Part shown: piece after piece, positions 57,842 through 59,777 of the stretch
Layout of the letters: the number at the start of each line of letters is the position of its first letter
Position numbering within the stretch: position 1 is the first letter of the stretch
Virus record (IMG/VR): IMGVR_UViG_3300025141_017126
Coordinates: 1 to 59,777 of that record
Reading direction: 5' to 3' (one strand)
Source: a virus
DNA length: 59,777 nucleotides
Notes under the pieces: model-generated
What the model was told of the DNA's origin: nothing
Databases searched by the model: none
The model's input: only the letters and a program-made list of their open reading frames with translations
Position numbers and translations under genes: made by a program

Positions 57842-58275
57842 TATTTATCTTCCATACGATCTAATCTTTTTTTATTATCACTAATTTTTTCATTCTGTCC
57901 AGAATCAATTATGTTTTGAAGTTTTTTTGCTTTTTCACTCACACTATCCATATGTAATTCACTATTAATAATTTTCTCTAAACGTAAAAATGGAATTCGT
58001 TCATTAGGAACATATCTCCAAACATAACCTCTTCCATTCATTATTCCAAATACAGTAGTACTTAAACCAATTTTAACTATATTGGCATATTCTCCATCTA
58101 AATAAACATGATCTCCTTCTCGAAATGCAGGATTAATCCTGAATTTGAGACCTTGCATAAATTTAATAGAAAAATCTTTTAACCAAAGAGCTACTATTAA
58201 AGAAATTAAAATAGTAATCCAAGGCATTAAAAGTTCTGTTAATTTAAGTGTTTCTTGATTTAAAAGACTATTCAT
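57841..58275 (-). CDS. MscS-like mechanosensitive channel domain protein
   Basis: 144 residues. One transmembrane helix (about 17-37) is followed by LKDFSIKFMQGLKFRINPAFREGDHVYLDGEYANIVKIGLSTT-type sequence, matching the MscS pore-proximal helix and beta domain (GDxVxxxGxxGxVxxI...T), then YVPNERIP and a coiled-coil tail. Only one membrane helix remains, so it is a minimal form. Could respond to or modify membrane tension; channel activity unproven. Confidence 0.65.
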   Translation of the reverse strand: MNSLLNQETLKLTELLMPWITILISLIVALWLKDFSIKFMQGLKFRINPAFREGDHVYLDGEYANIVKIGLSTTVFGIMNGRGYVWRYVPNERIPFLRLEKIINSELHMDSVSEKAKKLQNIIDSGQNEKISDNKKRLDRMEDK

Positions 58276-58546
58276 TTTCTAATTTATTTATCCTTTTCTC
58301 AAGGTCATCTATTTTTCTTGCAATATTAGGATTTATTTTTTTCCACGCATCTGCGTCTTGATTAAACCATGTCCACCCATATCTATCACGAATATAATCT
58401 AAGAAAAAATCCCACTTACCATAAAGCCATAATCCGATTCTAGTGTCTCGCATATATTTTACGAACATAGCACCAAAGACACTACCTACAATCGCTGTCC
58501 AGATCCAAAGGGTGTCTCCGAACATTCTATCAAGCATATCCATCAT
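58268..58546 (-). CDS. Small membrane protein with C-terminal coiled coil
   Basis: 92 residues: one transmembrane helix (about 12-30), an aromatic middle (WLYGKWDFFLDYIRDRYGW), and a C-terminal coiled coil (RKIDDLEKRINKLENE). Overlaps the MscS-like gene by 8 nt. Shares its helix-plus-coil layout with the next two genes. Confidence 0.5.
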   Translation of the reverse strand: MMDMLDRMFGDTLWIWTAIVGSVFGAMFVKYMRDTRIGLWLYGKWDFFLDYIRDRYGWTWFNQDADAWKKINPNIARKIDDLEKRINKLENE

Positions 58547-58552
58547 TAGTTA

Positions 58553-58795
58553 TTATTTCTTTCTTGCTTTTTTTTGCAATTCTATTATTGTATTTATTTT
58601 CTGATCAAGTCTTATCATATCATTATCCAACATTCTAACTCTATCAATCAAGGCTATTAATGTAGTCTTTGCTTGATTTAGTTTAGGAAGTATTTCTGTT
58701 GTAACAAACTTCCATATAAAATAGATAAAGTAAGACATACCAACTGCAACCACAATAGGTACCCCATATTGATTAATCAATTCTGCCATATCCAT
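58553..58795 (-). CDS. Membrane/coiled-coil protein (BhlA-like layout), paralogue 1
   Basis: 80 residues from ATG 58795 (AGGAAA upstream). An N-terminal transmembrane helix (VPIVVAVGMSYFIYFIWKFV) is followed by a coiled coil (IALIDRVRMLDNDMIRLDQK). It aligns with its upstream neighbour, in particular DNDMIRLDxKI versus NNEIVRLDTLV. Layout is like BhlA/UviB holin-like proteins. Confidence 0.5.
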   Translation of the reverse strand: MDMAELINQYGVPIVVAVGMSYFIYFIWKFVTTEILPKLNQAKTTLIALIDRVRMLDNDMIRLDQKINTIIELQKKARKK

Positions 58796-58796
58796 A

Positions 58797-59075
58797 TCAA
58801 TCTTTCCTGGCGTCTTCTTTACCATCTGCAGCTGATATTCTTCTCACATCCGGTTTAATACCTAAAGCAGAACACACTAAAGTGTCAAGCCTTACTATTT
58901 CATTATTAATAGTTTTTACTCTATTATCAAGAGCTTTAATCATAATGTTTAAAGTTTGTACGCTACTAACAACAGAATTTAAAATGTATTTCAAAAGCAA
59001 AATGATAAAAAACCCACCGCCTATTACAGCTGCCACAGAAAAGCCAAGATCCGCAATTAATGTAAAAGCTTCCAT
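58797..59075 (-). CDS. Membrane/coiled-coil protein, paralogue 2
   Basis: 92 residues. Transmembrane helix (FSVAAVIGGGFFIILLLKYI) then coiled coil (MIKALDNRVKTINNEIVRLD) and a basic/acidic tail. Similar to the gene downstream, implying tandem duplication. Function unknown. Confidence 0.5.
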   Translation of the reverse strand: MEAFTLIADLGFSVAAVIGGGFFIILLLKYILNSVVSSVQTLNIMIKALDNRVKTINNEIVRLDTLVCSALGIKPDVRRISAADGKEDARKD

Positions 59076-59136
59076 AAGAGTAAATAATTACCGTTCCTTT
59101 ATATAAATTCCCTCACTTTCTTAATAACTATTTTAA

Positions 59137-59601
59137 TTAATCTGCATTTTTAGAGGCAGATTTGCCACCACAAAGACGAACTGAGTAATATGCAGCATAT
59201 TTTTTCCATTTAGGAACTGGAGGTTCCGCAGAATTCATTCCTAATAAAAAAACTTTATCGGATATTGCCCTTGCTTTTTTCCAAGTAGGTTTATGAAAAT
59301 TATTTCCGTGATAATATTTTCTTAAACTAGCATAAAGGTGATCGTGAATAACAGCACCACGAGCTACATCCCACGGAGCGATAAAAGCCCAACAGATACG
59401 GGGAACAGAAGCTAGGTCTGTTTTCATTCCTTTTTCACAGGTAATTTTACCTGTTAAATTATTTATATTTGCGCCTACCACCTCTAAACATCTAATTTGT
59501 TTACTAGTTAATTTGTTACTAATAAACGATAAACTTTTATTTAGCACCCACGTTTTAGGTGGTGTAAATTCAGCATTAATTTTTCCGTCAAATTGTCCCA
59601 C
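59137..59601 (-). CDS. DUF1353-family protein
   Basis: 154 residues. The family core MKTDLASVPRICWAFIAPWDVARGAVIHDHLY is present in pieces around residues 59-91 (TDLASVPR, then AAVIHDHLY-like HDHLY). DUF1353 proteins are common in phages and often near lysis or tail genes; function unknown. The first 61 nt overlap the preceding gene in another frame. Confidence 0.75.
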   Translation of the reverse strand: MGQFDGKINAEFTPPKTWVLNKSLSFISNKLTSKQIRCLEVVGANINNLTGKITCEKGMKTDLASVPRICWAFIAPWDVARGAVIHDHLYASLRKYYHGNNFHKPTWKKARAISDKVFLLGMNSAEPPVPKWKKYAAYYSVRLCGGKSASKNAD

Positions 59602-59777
59602 AATATTACTCCACTGATACTTCTAATCTTTTTATTACTTTTTTTCAAATATGTTGGAAATACGTCGAACATAACGAATACCATAACAATCAATAATAGA
59701 CTATCTCTCCAGGCAAAAATTAAATGTTCAATATAAGTTAAGTCAATATCTTTTGGATGCTTTTTATTAATAAACAC
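59541..59777 (-). CDS. Hypothetical membrane protein, possibly truncated by the window edge
   Basis: 78 residues visible, reading from GTG at the window edge, so the true start may lie outside. One hydrophobic helix (SLLLIVMVFVMFDVFPTYL) and a basic C-terminal part. Its last 61 nt overlap the DUF1353 gene. Confidence 0.4.
   Translation of the reverse strand: MFINKKHPKDIDLTYIEHLIFAWRDSLLLIVMVFVMFDVFPTYLKKSNKKIRSISGVILWDNLTEKLMLNLHHLKRGC

Noticed and set aside
1-59777. tRNA genes, CRISPR arrays, insertion sequences, integrase
   Set aside because: No cloverleaf apart from the tmRNA ends, no regularly spaced repeats, no transposase or recombinase motifs were seen in intergenic or coding regions.

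Overview
The window is part of a large, AT-rich genome (about 25-30% GC in the stretches I counted) of a tailed bacteriophage, most likely marine. It encodes an almost complete phage replication and nucleotide set: family A DNA polymerase, DnaB-type helicase, primase, SF2 helicase, SbcC/SbcD (gp46/gp47), gp32-like SSB, flap exonuclease, NAD ligase, class Ia ribonucleotide reductase with glutaredoxin, and dUTPase. No capsid, tail or terminase gene is visible, so those lie outside the window. No integrase or repressor was recognised. A circularly permuted, two-piece tmRNA gene of the alphaproteobacterial type points to a low-GC alphaproteobacterial host. SAR11/Pelagibacter is the natural guess, but this is inference.

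Layout. (1) 1-10.65 kb, minus strand: pantothenate synthetase, a spanin-like pair, small membrane proteins, an IscA-type Fe-S protein, a PD-(D/E)XK nuclease, an ATP-grasp protein, Hsp20 with a ROSE-thermometer-like leader, a PiT phosphate permease, an outer-membrane porin, a DsbA-like protein and an Fpg/Nei glycosylase whose zinc-finger cysteines are gone. (2) 10.66-10.72 kb: overlapping divergent promoters. (3) 10.7-12.3 kb, plus strand: a translation/nucleotide block of ribosomal protein S21, PurS and the permuted tmRNA. (4) 12.4-32.6 kb: about 20 kb of sugar and glycan genes. This holds a heptose-type activation set (HAD phosphatase, RpiB-HldE2 fusion, AraD-like aldolase/epimerase, PfkB/HldE1-like kinase, cupin, TalC transaldolase), a 3-acetamido-sugar trio (Gfo/Idh, DegT, hexapeptide acyltransferase), a GDP-mannose dehydratase with a second SDR and a sugar C-methyltransferase, and many glycosyltransferases. 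A small duplicated gene cassette flanked by a 57-bp direct repeat interrupts it. (5) 32.5-32.75 kb: an intergenic stretch with strong, partly mutually exclusive RNA helices. (6) 32.8-57.2 kb: PC4-like protein, HTH proteins, ligase, replisome, aspartate carbamoyltransferase, Nfu, SSB, SbcCD, NrdAB, glutaredoxin, nuclease, M15 endolysin, exonuclease and dUTPase. (7) 57.3-59.8 kb, minus strand: small membrane/coiled-coil proteins, an MscS-like protein and a DUF1353 protein.

How it may work together. The phage appears to adjust host translation (S21, tmRNA), phosphate supply (porin plus PiT), nucleotide synthesis (PurS, PyrB, NrdAB, dUTPase), Fe-S assembly (IscA, Nfu), and surface or virion glycans (sugar cluster). 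Sigma70-like promoters are easy to see. Several place the -10 box only 6-10 nt before the start codon, implying leaderless or nearly leaderless mRNAs. GC-rich patches (ligase 3' half plus the next gene, and an internal piece of nrdA) look like recent recombination.
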